A stretch of 64,000 bases of DNA. It comes from Streptomyces sp. AC512_CC834. GTDB taxonomy: Bacteria > Actinomycetota > Actinomycetes > Streptomycetales > Streptomycetaceae. The notes under the pieces are model-generated. The model was given only the letters and a program-made list of their open reading frames with translations. It was not told the DNA's origin and made no database searches. Each line of letters opens with the position of its first letter. Position 1 is the first letter of the stretch. Below are positions 42,774 to 51,508 of the stretch, piece after piece. The position numbers and the translations under genes were made by a program. The stretch spans positions 1-64,000 of the forward strand of contig NZ_JAGMUO010000006.1 of NCBI RefSeq assembly GCF_019049325.1, written 5' to 3'.

Positions 42774-44341
42774 GCGATCCCGAGAAGAAGACGATCACCG
42801 CCAGGTCCGCCCTGCATGCACGGCAACGGCCCCACGTCGCGGCCCTGGTCGCCGAGGGACGGGAGGTGACGTACGGCGAGTTGCACAAGGAGAGCAACCG
42901 CACCGCGAACGCGCTGCTGCGCGCCGGGCTGGCCCGCGGGACCCGGGTGGCCTACCTCGGCAAGGAGTCCGAGTACTACTACGAACTCGTCATCGCCTGT
43001 GCGAAGGCCCAGACGGTGCTGGTTCCCGTCAACTGGCGGTTGATCAGGGCCGAGGTGGATCACATCCTGCGTGACTCGCGTGCGGAGATCCTCTTCGTGG
43101 AGCGTGAGTTCCTGCATGTGGTGGAGCGGGTGCGAAGCGAACTGCCGTTCCTGCGGGAAATCGTGCAGATGGATGAGCCGGAGCAGCGGGCGGCCGGTTT
43201 CCTGGCCTGGAAGGCCGGTGCGCCGGAGACCGATCCAGGCCTGGACGCGGACCCTGAGGATCCGATCGCCCAGATGTACACCAGTGGTACCACCGGCCTG
43301 CCCAAGGGCGTGGTGCTGCCCCATCGGTCCTTCTTCACCTTCATCGAGAACATGCAGCGGCACGGGCTGGACTGGATCGACTGGCGTCCCGAGGACCGCA
43401 GCCTCACCTGCTTCCCCGGTCTGCACGCCGGGGGCTACGCCTGGTTCCTGCACTGCTTCAACGTCGGCGCCACCAGTGTGGTCATGCGGATGTTCGTCCC
43501 CGAAGAGGCCGTACGGCTCATCCGGGACGAGCGCGTGACGACGGTCTGGGCGGCACCGGCGATGCTGCAGATCATGCTGGACGAGCCAACGGCGAGCCCG
43601 GAGGCGTTCACGTCCCTGCGCAAGATCATCTACGGCGGCTCTCCGATCGACTACGAGCTGATGGTCCGCTGCATCAAGGAGTTCGGATGTGAACTCGCCC
43701 AGGCCTACGCCTCGGCGGAGACCGGAAGCTTCGTGACGTGCCTGACAGCGGCCGAGCACGTCCCCGGCAGCCCGCTGATGGCCTCGGCGGGCCGGGTGTG
43801 CCCGGGCAACGACGTCAAGATCGTCGACAAGGAGGGCAACGAGTTGCCGGCCGGGCAGACAGGGCGTATCTGCCTGCGCAGCCCCGCCCGCTTCACGGAG
43901 TACTGGCAGCAGCCCGAAGCGACCCGGAAAATGATCGTGGGCGACTGGCTGTACATGGGGGATGCCGGCTACCTCGACGACAACGGCTATCTGTTCCTGC
44001 GGGACCGGATCAACGACACGATCATCGTCGCCGGGCAAAACATCTACCCGGTGGAGATCGAGCACACCTTGTGCCTGCATCCCGCTGTCGCCGATGTCGC
44101 GGTGTTCGGTGTGAGCGACCCCCGCTGGGGCGAGGTCGTCCGTGCCGCGGTGGTATGCCGTGCCGACGTGGCGCGGCCGACCGAACGCGAGCTGATGGTC
44201 TTTCTCCGCGGGCGCATCGCCGACTACAAGATCCCCGGCGGCTACGTGTTCCTGGAGAGCCTGCCGCGCAATCCGACCGGCAAGGTGCTGCGCCGAGTCC
44301 TGCGCGAGCGGTATGCCGGTGCGCCGGCCGGGCAGCAGTGA
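42770..44341 (+). CDS. Acyl-CoA synthetase / AMP-dependent ligase
   Basis: A 523-aa ANL-superfamily ligase with intact motifs: phosphate loop MYTSGTTGLPKGVVLPH, A5-like QAYASAETG, A7-like YMGDAGYLDDNGYL, hinge RINDTIIVAGQNIYP, and the C-terminal catalytic Lys in NPTGKVLRR. It resembles medium/long-chain or aryl acyl-CoA ligases (FadD3/fatty-acid type). It is translationally coupled to the PKS (ATGA overlap). It probably activates the PKS starter acid or releases and re-activates the product. Unlike the ligase at 14385, it has the adenylation Lys. Confidence 0.93.
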   Translation: MSDPEKKTITARSALHARQRPHVAALVAEGREVTYGELHKESNRTANALLRAGLARGTRVAYLGKESEYYYELVIACAKAQTVLVPVNWRLIRAEVDHILRDSRAEILFVEREFLHVVERVRSELPFLREIVQMDEPEQRAAGFLAWKAGAPETDPGLDADPEDPIAQMYTSGTTGLPKGVVLPHRSFFTFIENMQRHGLDWIDWRPEDRSLTCFPGLHAGGYAWFLHCFNVGATSVVMRMFVPEEAVRLIRDERVTTVWAAPAMLQIMLDEPTASPEAFTSLRKIIYGGSPIDYELMVRCIKEFGCELAQAYASAETGSFVTCLTAAEHVPGSPLMASAGRVCPGNDVKIVDKEGNELPAGQTGRICLRSPARFTEYWQQPEATRKMIVGDWLYMGDAGYLDDNGYLFLRDRINDTIIVAGQNIYPVEIEHTLCLHPAVADVAVFGVSDPRWGEVVRAAVVCRADVARPTERELMVFLRGRIADYKIPGGYVFLESLPRNPTGKVLRRVLRERYAGAPAGQQ

Positions 44342-45117
44342 CCACGGGTCTACGGAGGGGCGGCACCTCGGCCGGGTGGCTGCGCCCGGCCGTCTCCGAC
44401 CCCGACGCGCAGGCGGCGCTGTTCCTCTTCCACTACAGCGGCGGCGGTGTCTCGATGTACAGCCGGTGGCCCGACTTTCTGCCGCCGAGCGTCGAATGCC
44501 GCCGGGTCCAGTTGCCGGGCCGCCAGGACCGCGTCGACGACCCCGCGTTCACCGAGCTCGCGCCGCTCGTCACGTCGCTGTGCGAGGTGATCTCCCAGGA
44601 ACTCGACGACCGGCCCTACGCGTTGTTCGGTCACTCGATGGGAGCGCTGCTCGCCTATCGCGTCGCCGTCGAGATGGATCGCGCCACACACGCACGACCC
44701 GCGCTCGTGGGTGTGTCGGGCTGGGCACCGGAAGGCCTTTCGATACCCAGCCGGCACCTGACCGAGGGGCCCGACGAAGGGATCGTCGCCCTGTTGCGCG
44801 AGTTGGGCACCGTGCCCGACGAAGCCCTGGACAGCCGTGAGCTGTCGGCGATGGTGGTCGCGCCCATGCGGGCCGACCTCGCGGTGTGCGCCGACTACCA
44901 GGACGACCTCGCCCCGGTCGGCTGCCCGCTGGTGGCCTACGGCGGGCGGGACGATCCGTACCTGGCGCCCGGTGCCCTGCGGTCCTGGGCGACACGCGCC
45001 CACCCCGCCTTCCTCGGCGTCCGTGAGTTTCCCGGCGGCCACTTCTTCATTCATGACCACGGCCCCGGGATCGCGATGGACCTGGCGCAGCTGCTGCACC
45101 GGCACATCGCGTGCTGA
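44338..45117 (+). CDS. Type II thioesterase
   Basis: A 259-aa alpha/beta-hydrolase of the GrsT/TEII family: LFLFHYSGGGVSMYSRWPDFLP near residue 28, the nucleophile motif ALFGHSMGALLAYRVA, Asp in YGGRDDPYL, and His in FPGGHFFIH. These enzymes clear mis-primed carrier proteins or release short products. GTG 44338 overlaps the ligase stop codon (GTGA). It belongs to the ACP-PKS-ligase operon. Confidence 0.93.
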   Translation: MTTGLRRGGTSAGWLRPAVSDPDAQAALFLFHYSGGGVSMYSRWPDFLPPSVECRRVQLPGRQDRVDDPAFTELAPLVTSLCEVISQELDDRPYALFGHSMGALLAYRVAVEMDRATHARPALVGVSGWAPEGLSIPSRHLTEGPDEGIVALLRELGTVPDEALDSRELSAMVVAPMRADLAVCADYQDDLAPVGCPLVAYGGRDDPYLAPGALRSWATRAHPAFLGVREFPGGHFFIHDHGPGIAMDLAQLLHRHIAC

Positions 45118-45150
45118 TATCCCGCTCCACCCATCAACCTGGAGGACACC

Positions 45151-45606
45151 ATGACGCTGCCCACCCCGAACCGGCTGGCGGAGGCGTACGTCAAGCTGTG
45201 GAACGAGCCCGACCCGGGCCTGAGGCGGGAGGGTGTCAAGAAGCTGTACACCCCGGACGCCACGTACATCATGTACCGGCGTGACCCGTTCCACGGTCAC
45301 GAGGTGATCACCGAGCAGATCAAGTACACCTACGACATCTACTTCCCGCTCGGCTACCACTTCCAGTCGTGCTACAACGCCGTCGGGCATCACAACCTCG
45401 TCCGGTTCAACTGGGTGATGGTGTCGGACGAGACGGCCGAGGTGGAGATGGCGGGCCAGAACACGGTCCTGTTGGCCGAGGACGGCCGGATCCAGGCCGA
45501 CTACCAGTTCCACGAGAAGATCCCGACCGCGTTCGTCTACAACGACGGCTACGACGAGACGGGTGTGGTGACCCGGCCGGCCAAGCCCACTTTGGTGAGC
45601 AACTGA
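45151..45606 (+). CDS. SnoaL/NTF2-like protein
   Basis: A 151-aa NTF2-fold protein: helix LAEAYVKLWNEPDPGLRREGVKKLYTPDATYIMYRR, HGHEVITEQIKYTYDIYFP and beta strands HHNLVRFNWVMVSDETAEVEMAGQNTVLLAEDGRIQADYQF. The fold serves cyclases, hydrolases and isomerases in polyketide pathways. ATG 45151 has GGAGGACACC upstream. Last gene of the operon; a strong hairpin follows. Confidence 0.87.
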   Translation: MTLPTPNRLAEAYVKLWNEPDPGLRREGVKKLYTPDATYIMYRRDPFHGHEVITEQIKYTYDIYFPLGYHFQSCYNAVGHHNLVRFNWVMVSDETAEVEMAGQNTVLLAEDGRIQADYQFHEKIPTAFVYNDGYDETGVVTRPAKPTLVSN

Positions 45607-45644
45607 TCCGCAGGACCCGGGCATCGCGACCGGGTCCGAGACGC

Positions 45645-45683
45645 CTGGGGGGCGCCCCGCACTTGGTGCGGGGCGCCCCCCAG
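45645..45683. terminator. Strong bidirectional terminator
   Basis: A perfect 17-bp stem (45645-45661 with 45667-45683), a 5-nt loop, and a rightward TTTT tract at 45691-45694. It separates the convergent PKS operon and the leftward asparagine-synthetase-like gene. Confidence 0.85.
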
Positions 45684-45734
45684 ATGTGCGTTTTGGCCCG
45701 GCGTGGGCGATGCCGGCACGGCGGGCGGGTTCGT

Positions 45735-47552
45735 TCAGGCGGCCGCGAGCGCCGAGTCCAGCAGCGCGTCGTCGCGCGGCTGGGCCGGGCGCAGCACACG
45801 CAGCTCCTGGTTCCACAGCTCGTAGACGAGCAGGGCCCACAGGGCCTTGGCCCGGCTCGCGGAAGGCTCCTGGAACTGGTCGGCGAGCAGAGATTTCACG
45901 GCGACCGGGTCCAGTCGGCCGTCGCCGCGCAGGCGGCCCGAGGCCAGCGTGTCGTGGGCCAGCTCCATCAGAGGGGTGCCCGGCGCGAGCATCGCCTCAA
46001 AAGGGCAGGTACGGGCGGCCGGGGGCCGGCGCAGCAGTGTCTCGGGCAGCAGCTGCCGGCCTGCCCCGTACGGTGTCGCCGGCCGGCGCGGGTCGCCGGC
46101 TGAGCCGTGGCGCGGGGCGGCCACCATGGCGGGCTGCAGGAACGGCAGCCGCGCCTGAACGGCCCATGCGGCGCTCAGGTGGTCGAGCCGGCGCAGGTGG
46201 GCGGGGAACAGCTGGCCGGTCTCGAAGTCGGTGACGGCCGTGGACCGGTCGGCCGGGTCCGAGGCCAGGGAGGCGGCCAGGCGGTCGGCGGTCGCTCCGA
46301 GGAATCGCAGGTACTCCTGGTATTCCGCCGTGTAGAGGGACTCGCGCAGAGGGCGGGGTACGGCTGCCAGTGACTCGACGTACGGCGAGAGCCAGTTGCC
46401 GCCGTCACGGCGGGCGGCGTCTTCCTGGGAGGGCACTGTCGGTGTGGCGGCGAACAGCGGGTCGGCCCCCTCTGCGGTCAGGGCGACGGTGAAGCCCGCC
46501 TGCCTGACGGCGCGGAAGGCGGCGTAGGTGGTGATCGCGGCGGGATCGGCGTGGGGCTGGCCCAGGTGCCAGATCGTGCGGGGCAGCAGTTCGGGCAGTT
46601 CAGCGGGGCTGATGGTGACCTTGTGGTGGAGGGCACCGCCTCGCTGGGCCACGAGGCCTGCGGCGGTCTGTTCGGCGACGGACCGCCGACCGCTGTAGGA
46701 GACGTGGAAACTGTGCAGGGGCGCGGCCTCGGCCTCTGTCTGGTGCCGGGCCGCCATCGCGGTGAGCAGGCGGGAGCCGGGTTCGTTGGTGAGCACGGAG
46801 CAGATCGGCACATGGGTGCGGGCGAGTCGGCCGACCTCTTCCTGGAGTGCGCTCTCGCGCGGTGTCACCGCGGCGGGCCGTGCGAGAGAAGATCGCCGCC
46901 ACACGCGCAGGCCACTGCCGCCGCCGGCCACGGCGAGCGCTGCGGGCGGCAGGGTCCTGATGCCTTTGAGGATGGTCTGGTTGCCCAGACAGGTTCCGGT
47001 CGTCAGGTATTCGTCCAGGCCTGCTTCCCGCTCCTGCGCGGGAACCTGGGAGAAGGCCAGCAGTCCAGGCAGCTCGGAGGAGAGGTGCACCTTGCCCTCG
47101 GAACTGGTGTGGTAGTACAGGGTCTTCATGCCCTGTTCGTCGGTGGCCAGGACCAGTTTGGGCTCGGCGCGCAGATCGATGAGGGCGATCGCGAACATCC
47201 CCTCGAGGTGCTGCGCGAAGCCTGTGCCGTACTCGGCGTAGAGCGCCGGCAGCAGGGCGCCGTCGCAGCGGTCGACGAGGCGGTGACCGCAGGCCCTAAG
47301 GCGGCGCCGCAGGCTGTGGTGGTTGTAGATCTCCCCGTCGAGTACCGCGACGATCCCTGGCAGATGGGGCAGCTTGTAGGGCTGACGGCCCGTTTCGGGG
47401 TCGGTGGATGCGAGCCGGTTGCAGCCCAGTGCCCACCCCCGGCCCTTCGCGATGCCTCTGCCGTCCCGTCCTCCGTGGGCCTGGCGGCTGGAGGCGGCGG
47501 CCAGTTCCGAGTCTGTGGCCCTGGCGGCGAACGAAGCGAAGATCCTGGACAC
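45735..47552 (-). CDS. Asparagine-synthetase-like protein lacking both catalytic signatures
   Basis: About 605 aa with the class II glutaminase plus synthetase layout of AsnB: GEIYNHHSLRRRL and YAEYGTGFAQHLEGMFAIALID in the N-terminal half; LTAEGADPLFA and LDHLSAAWAVQARLPFL in the C-terminal half. With the GTG start at 47552 (AAGGGG upstream) the N-terminus is MSRIFASF, aligning with MCGIFG, so the nucleophile Cys2 is Ser. The ATP-PPi loop SGGxDS is replaced by TNEPGS (SVLTNEPGSRLL), losing the key Asp. Neither glutamine hydrolysis nor adenylation is expected. It may be structural, regulatory or a new catalyst. It follows the decarboxylase gene by 76 nt in the same operon. Confidence 0.85.
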   Translation of the reverse strand: MSRIFASFAARATDSELAAASSRQAHGGRDGRGIAKGRGWALGCNRLASTDPETGRQPYKLPHLPGIVAVLDGEIYNHHSLRRRLRACGHRLVDRCDGALLPALYAEYGTGFAQHLEGMFAIALIDLRAEPKLVLATDEQGMKTLYYHTSSEGKVHLSSELPGLLAFSQVPAQEREAGLDEYLTTGTCLGNQTILKGIRTLPPAALAVAGGGSGLRVWRRSSLARPAAVTPRESALQEEVGRLARTHVPICSVLTNEPGSRLLTAMAARHQTEAEAAPLHSFHVSYSGRRSVAEQTAAGLVAQRGGALHHKVTISPAELPELLPRTIWHLGQPHADPAAITTYAAFRAVRQAGFTVALTAEGADPLFAATPTVPSQEDAARRDGGNWLSPYVESLAAVPRPLRESLYTAEYQEYLRFLGATADRLAASLASDPADRSTAVTDFETGQLFPAHLRRLDHLSAAWAVQARLPFLQPAMVAAPRHGSAGDPRRPATPYGAGRQLLPETLLRRPPAARTCPFEAMLAPGTPLMELAHDTLASGRLRGDGRLDPVAVKSLLADQFQEPSASRAKALWALLVYELWNQELRVLRPAQPRDDALLDSALAAA

Positions 47553-47628
47553 GACGAGCCCCTTCAGTTCCATCGGTTCTCGGTGGAGATCGTTGAGTCG
47601 GGTCGGGCGGGGCGGCGGGGCGGTCGGC

Positions 47629-49062
47629 TCACGCGGAACCGGTGGCGGGGGGCGGCGGTGCGGAGGCGGTGCCCCTCACCCGGGCCAGCGTCTTGCCGAT
47701 CTCCTCGACGGTCCGGTCGACGTCCGATTCCGTCGTGCGCCAGGAAGTGACGGAGATACGCATCGCCAGCACGCCGTGCCAGGTCGTCTCCCCGAACCAG
47801 CAGACGCCGCCGGTCTGCAACTGCTTGATGACCTTGCGGGTGAGGGTGTCGTCGCCGCCGAAACGCACCAGAACCTGGTTGAGCACGGCATCGTTGAGGA
47901 TCTGGACCTGCGGCAGGGACTCCAGCTTCGTGACGAAGCGGCGGGTGTTGGCGCAGCAGCGGTCGATGATGTCGGCCACCCCGGTGCGGCCCAGGGTGCG
48001 CAGGGCCGCCCAGACCGGCAGGCTGCGGGCCCTGCGGGAGAGCTCGGGGACCCATTCGATCGGGTCGCGCTCTCCCGGGACTCCGGCGGGAAGGTAGTCG
48101 GCACGTGTGTGCAGCATCGCGGCCTGATGTGCCTGCGGGTGGGCCACGAAGACGAGTCCGCAGTCGTACGGCACGTTCAGCCATTTGTGCGCGTCGGTCG
48201 CCCATGAGTCGGCGCGCTCGACCCCGGCCACCAGATGGCGCAGGGCGGGGCTGGCCGCGGCCCACAGGCCGAACGCACCGTCCACGTGTACCCAGGCGGA
48301 GTGGCGGTGGGCGATGTCGCTGATGTCGCCCACCGGGTCGATGGCCCCCGAGTTCACGTCGCCCATCTGTGCGCAGACGATGGTGGGCCCGTGGCAGTCG
48401 GCCAGGACGTGTTCCAGCTCCTCGACGCGCAGCCGGCCTTCGCCGTCGGAGGGCACGACGTGCACCTGGTCGGTGCCGAAGCCGAGGTAGCGCAGCGCGA
48501 GGTCGATCGTCAGATGGCGCTGCTCGCCGACGACTATGTGGATGGGCGGGGCGCTTTGCAGGCCGCGGCGTTCCACGTCCCAGCCGGCCGCGGCCAGGAC
48601 GTGGTGGCGTGCTGCGGCCAGTGCGGTCACGTGTGCCATCGCGCAGCCGGTGGGGAAACCGACGGAGGTGTCGGCGGGCAGACCGAGCAGGTCGATGAGC
48701 CAGCCGGCGGCGATGTGCTCGGCGGTCGCCACGGCGGGCCCGAGGTCGAAGATCCCGCTGTTCTGGTCCCAGGCAGTGGTGATCCAGTCGGCGGCAATCG
48801 CGACGGGCAGGGTGCCGCCGACGACGTAGCCGAAATAGCGGGGGCCGGAACTGGCGACCACACCGCCCTCGGCCGCGGCCCGTCCTAGCAGGTCGATGGT
48901 CTCGGTGGGCGACGCCGGCCGCTCCGGCAGCGGTCCGCCCAGCAGCTTCATGAGCTCGTCGGCCCCGGCGGTGGCGCCCACATGCCGCTCAGGCAGCCCG
49001 GCCAGGTAGTCCATGGCCTGCCCGGCCGCGTGCGCCAGGATTTCCCTTTCACCAAGATTCAT
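47629..49062 (-). CDS. PLP-dependent group II amino-acid decarboxylase
   Basis: A 477-aa aromatic-L-amino-acid/valine-decarboxylase-type fold I enzyme: TGCAMAHVTALAAARHHVL, Asp-containing HVDGAFGLWAA, and the internal aldimine Lys in ATDAHKWLNVPYDCG. In the valanimycin cluster VlmD decarboxylates valine to the amine that VlmH hydroxylates; this protein takes that place here, though its substrate is unknown. ATG 49062 has no good ribosome site, and the predicted transcription start falls at or next to the A of ATG, implying a leaderless message. It is divergent from the N-hydroxylase operon. Confidence 0.9.
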   Translation of the reverse strand: MNLGEREILAHAAGQAMDYLAGLPERHVGATAGADELMKLLGGPLPERPASPTETIDLLGRAAAEGGVVASSGPRYFGYVVGGTLPVAIAADWITTAWDQNSGIFDLGPAVATAEHIAAGWLIDLLGLPADTSVGFPTGCAMAHVTALAAARHHVLAAAGWDVERRGLQSAPPIHIVVGEQRHLTIDLALRYLGFGTDQVHVVPSDGEGRLRVEELEHVLADCHGPTIVCAQMGDVNSGAIDPVGDISDIAHRHSAWVHVDGAFGLWAAASPALRHLVAGVERADSWATDAHKWLNVPYDCGLVFVAHPQAHQAAMLHTRADYLPAGVPGERDPIEWVPELSRRARSLPVWAALRTLGRTGVADIIDRCCANTRRFVTKLESLPQVQILNDAVLNQVLVRFGGDDTLTRKVIKQLQTGGVCWFGETTWHGVLAMRISVTSWRTTESDVDRTVEEIGKTLARVRGTASAPPPPATGSA

Positions 49063-49069
49063 TTCACCG

Positions 49070-49102
49070 AAGATATGACATGCCCGCTGACCTGGCGCTG
49101 AC
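49070..49102 (-). promoter_or_regulatory. SARP-type promoter of the decarboxylase gene, leaderless
   Basis: Leftward GTCAG at 49102-49098 and 49091-49087, 11 bp apart; the second heptamer is 9 nt before TATCTT (49075-49070). The start would fall at about 49063, one base from the ATG. Confidence 0.65.
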
Positions 49103-49132
49103 AGCGGCAATGCCCGTGCGGCCGATTTCAGG

Positions 49133-49176
49133 GTCAGTTGAACGTCAGCCCGATGTCAGTCGCCTGCTGGCATAGT
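49133..49176 (+). promoter_or_regulatory. SARP-type promoter of the N-hydroxylase operon
   Basis: GTCAG at 49133, 49144 and 49155, each exactly 11 bp apart; the third heptamer is 9 nt before CATAGT (49171-49176). It faces away from the decarboxylase promoter in a compact divergent control region. Confidence 0.8.
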
Positions 49177-49229
49177 CCTTTGTGACGGCCGTCCCGTCCA
49201 TGCATACATCGCTCAAGGAGGGCGCGGCG

Positions 49230-50369
49230 ATGCGATTTCTTGACTCCGCGCACGAGTCGTGTGAGAAATTCCATCCGGGTTTGACAGCGGCCCTCGAGGC
49301 CATTCCGCTGGCGGAACGTGAAGCCGCGGACAGCCGGGTGCTGGAGATATTTCGTGCCCACGGCGGTGCGGGGCTGCTGGTGCCCAGGGCGTACGGCGGG
49401 CAGGAGGCCGATCCGGTGGGCGCGGCACGCGCGCAGCGGGCCCTCGGGGCGCTGTCACCCTCACTCGGGGTGGCGACGGTCATGCACCACTTCACCGTGG
49501 CCATGCTCTTCAGTCTGGCGGAGACGGCCGACCGTCTGACCCCCGCCCAGACCAAGCTGTTGGCCTCCATCGCCACGGACGGGCTGCTGCTGTCCTCCGC
49601 GTGGGCGGAGGGGCGTACGGACCAGAACATCCTGCTGCCCTCGGTGGTGGCCGAGCCGGTCGGCGACGGCTACCGGGTCAACGGCGAGAAGAAGCCGTGC
49701 AGCCTTTCGCGGTCGATGGACCTGCTGACCGCCAGTGTCGCGATCACCGACGAGGAGGGCCGGCAGAGTCTGGCCCTGCTGCTCATCCCGGCGGACTCCC
49801 CCGGTATCACCGTCGAGACGTTCTGGGCGACGCCGGTACTCGCCGCCGCACAGAGCGACTTGGTGCGGCTGACGGATGTGATGGTGCCGCAGGAGCTGGT
49901 CATCGGCAGCACTCCGGAGGACCAGCGCCGGCTCGATGATCTCCAGACGGCCGGTTTCACGTGGTTCGAGTTGCTGGTCACCTCCGCGTACACGGGTGTG
50001 GCGGCGACGCTGGTGAGCCGGGTACTCCAGGCCCGCCGGGGAAATGAGAGCGATCGGTCCGCTCTCGCGGTGCGTCTGCAGGCGGCCGTAGACCTGCAGG
50101 AAGGCGCCGCTCGCGCCATCGCGGGCGGGGTCGAGGGCGACGAGGCGGTCGCCTTGGTCCTGGTGGCCCGCTACGCGACGCAGGATCTGCTCGCCGCCGC
50201 CGTCGACGCCGCGACGGAGATGCTCGGCGGCATGGCCTTCGTCGGTTCCCCCGACGTCGCCTACCTCGCCTCCGCGGTGCGGGCGCTGGCCTTCCACCCG
50301 CCCTCTCGCGGAAGCCTTGCGACGCAATTGGTCGATTACTTCGAGGGAAATCCGCTGCACCTTTCCTGA
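49230..50369 (+). CDS. Acyl-CoA-dehydrogenase-fold amine N-hydroxylase (VlmH-like)
   Basis: A 379-aa flavoprotein of the acyl-CoA dehydrogenase superfamily, in the flavin-dependent monooxygenase branch: N-terminal helices to residue 120, a beta domain with VVAEPVGDGYRVNGEKKPCSLSRSMD, and C-terminal helices with ATEMLGGMAFVGSP. The valanimycin enzyme VlmH, an isobutylamine N-hydroxylase that takes reduced flavin from VlmR, has this fold, and a flavin reductase is encoded two genes on. ATG 49230 follows AAGGAGG; GTG 49182 could be used from a near-leaderless transcript. It should convert the decarboxylase product to a hydroxylamine. Substrate unknown. Confidence 0.85.
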   Translation: MRFLDSAHESCEKFHPGLTAALEAIPLAEREAADSRVLEIFRAHGGAGLLVPRAYGGQEADPVGAARAQRALGALSPSLGVATVMHHFTVAMLFSLAETADRLTPAQTKLLASIATDGLLLSSAWAEGRTDQNILLPSVVAEPVGDGYRVNGEKKPCSLSRSMDLLTASVAITDEEGRQSLALLLIPADSPGITVETFWATPVLAAAQSDLVRLTDVMVPQELVIGSTPEDQRRLDDLQTAGFTWFELLVTSAYTGVAATLVSRVLQARRGNESDRSALAVRLQAAVDLQEGAARAIAGGVEGDEAVALVLVARYATQDLLAAAVDAATEMLGGMAFVGSPDVAYLASAVRALAFHPPSRGSLATQLVDYFEGNPLHLS

Positions 50370-50411
50370 TCCTTGTGTCCGCTGGCCACGTGCTGATTTA
50401 TGGAGGGAACC

Positions 50412-50927
50412 GTGGATCAAAAGAACCCGTTCGAGACACCCAATACGTTCCGGTTGCACCGGGCGGAGTATCTCGTGGGTTTCGCGCTGTCGATCGTACT
50501 GATCATCGTTCATTTCGGAGAGATCCGCTGGATCCCCTTCATCGCGCTGTTCGCCTACATCGACCTCATCGGCTACATCCCTGGCGCCATCGCCTTCCGC
50601 CGGAGTACCGACGGGCGCATCTCCAAGGTCTACTACGTGCTGTACAACAGCATGCACAGTCTGGTCACCCAGGGTGCTGTAGTGGGGCTGTGGCTGTGGC
50701 TGGCGGGGCCCGAGTGGGCGCTGCTGGCGATCCCGTTCCACGTCCTGGGGGACCGCGGACTGTTCGGCAACTTCCTCAAGCCCTTCGGGCTGCCCTTCGA
50801 GCCGGTCGCCGATCCCCTGTACGACAGGATCACTGCGCAGATGCGCGCACGCACCGCCGGCGCCGGAAGCCGGGTGCCCGGGCCGGCCGTCGCCGAGCAC
50901 ACACCCGGCGTCGCACAGGAAGCCTGA
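50412..50927 (+). CDS. VlmO-like integral membrane protein of azoxy clusters
   Basis: A 171-aa protein with about four hydrophobic segments (YLVGFALSIVLIIV, FIALFAYIDLIGYIPGAIAF, AVVGLWLWLA, ALLAIPFHVLG). Potential metal ligands are spread through it: LHRAEY, HFGEIRW, YNSMHSL and PFHVLGDRG. Valanimycin-type clusters carry a membrane protein, VlmO, near VlmB, and I assign this as its counterpart from size, topology and neighbours. GTG 50412 follows GGAGGG; ATG 50400 has no ribosome site. It probably takes part in oxidation or N-N bond formation at the membrane. Confidence 0.72.
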   Translation: MDQKNPFETPNTFRLHRAEYLVGFALSIVLIIVHFGEIRWIPFIALFAYIDLIGYIPGAIAFRRSTDGRISKVYYVLYNSMHSLVTQGAVVGLWLWLAGPEWALLAIPFHVLGDRGLFGNFLKPFGLPFEPVADPLYDRITAQMRARTAGAGSRVPGPAVAEHTPGVAQEA

Positions 50928-50929
50928 CT

Positions 50930-51502
50930 GTGAATTCCACACCTGCCGCCGCGGCGGTGGCCACGGCCCGCGGCATCCAGGGCGCCGGCCCCGAGGCCGG
51001 CCGCCGGGCGCTGCGCCGCTTCGCCTCGGGCATCACCGTGCTGACCGTCAACCACGACGGTGTGCGGCACGGCACCACTGTCAGCGCCGTGGTGGCCATC
51101 TCCCGCGAACCGCTGCTGCTGGGCGCCTGCCTGCGGTCTTCTTCCGCGTTTACTGCACTGGCCCGCGAGGCGGGTGTGTTTTCAGTCAATGTTCTGTCCA
51201 GTGAACAGGCGTCCCTGGCAAGGCAGTTCGCCGTTCCTGGCCGGCACCGGGGCGACGCGCAGTTCGCCGACGTGAAGTGGACCACGGACAACATGACAGG
51301 CGCGCCGCTGATCGACGGCTGCCTGGCCCACATGGCGTGCGCCCTGACCGGGGACCAGGAGATCGGGGATCACCATCTGCTGACGGCGGAGGTGCTGGCC
51401 GGGGACGCGGGCCAGGGGGCTCCGCTGCTGGCTTTCGCCGGGCAGCTGTGGCACGAGGGGCTCTCGGCCCTGGACACCCGCACACCCGAGGACAAGGAGT
51501 GA
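50930..51502 (+). CDS. Flavin reductase (VlmR-like)
   Basis: A 190-aa HpaC-like NAD(P)H:flavin reductase: RRFASGITVLTVNHDGVRHGTTVSAVVAISREPLLLGACL (flavin-binding core), SSAFTALAREAGVFSVNVLS, and a late HLLTAEV segment. GTG 50930 has AGGAAG upstream and lies 2 nt after the membrane-protein stop codon. It provides reduced FMN/FAD to the N-hydroxylase and possibly to the LLM monooxygenase at 36534. Confidence 0.93.
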   Translation: MNSTPAAAAVATARGIQGAGPEAGRRALRRFASGITVLTVNHDGVRHGTTVSAVVAISREPLLLGACLRSSSAFTALAREAGVFSVNVLSSEQASLARQFAVPGRHRGDAQFADVKWTTDNMTGAPLIDGCLAHMACALTGDQEIGDHHLLTAEVLAGDAGQGAPLLAFAGQLWHEGLSALDTRTPEDKE

Positions 51503-51508
51503 ACTGCG

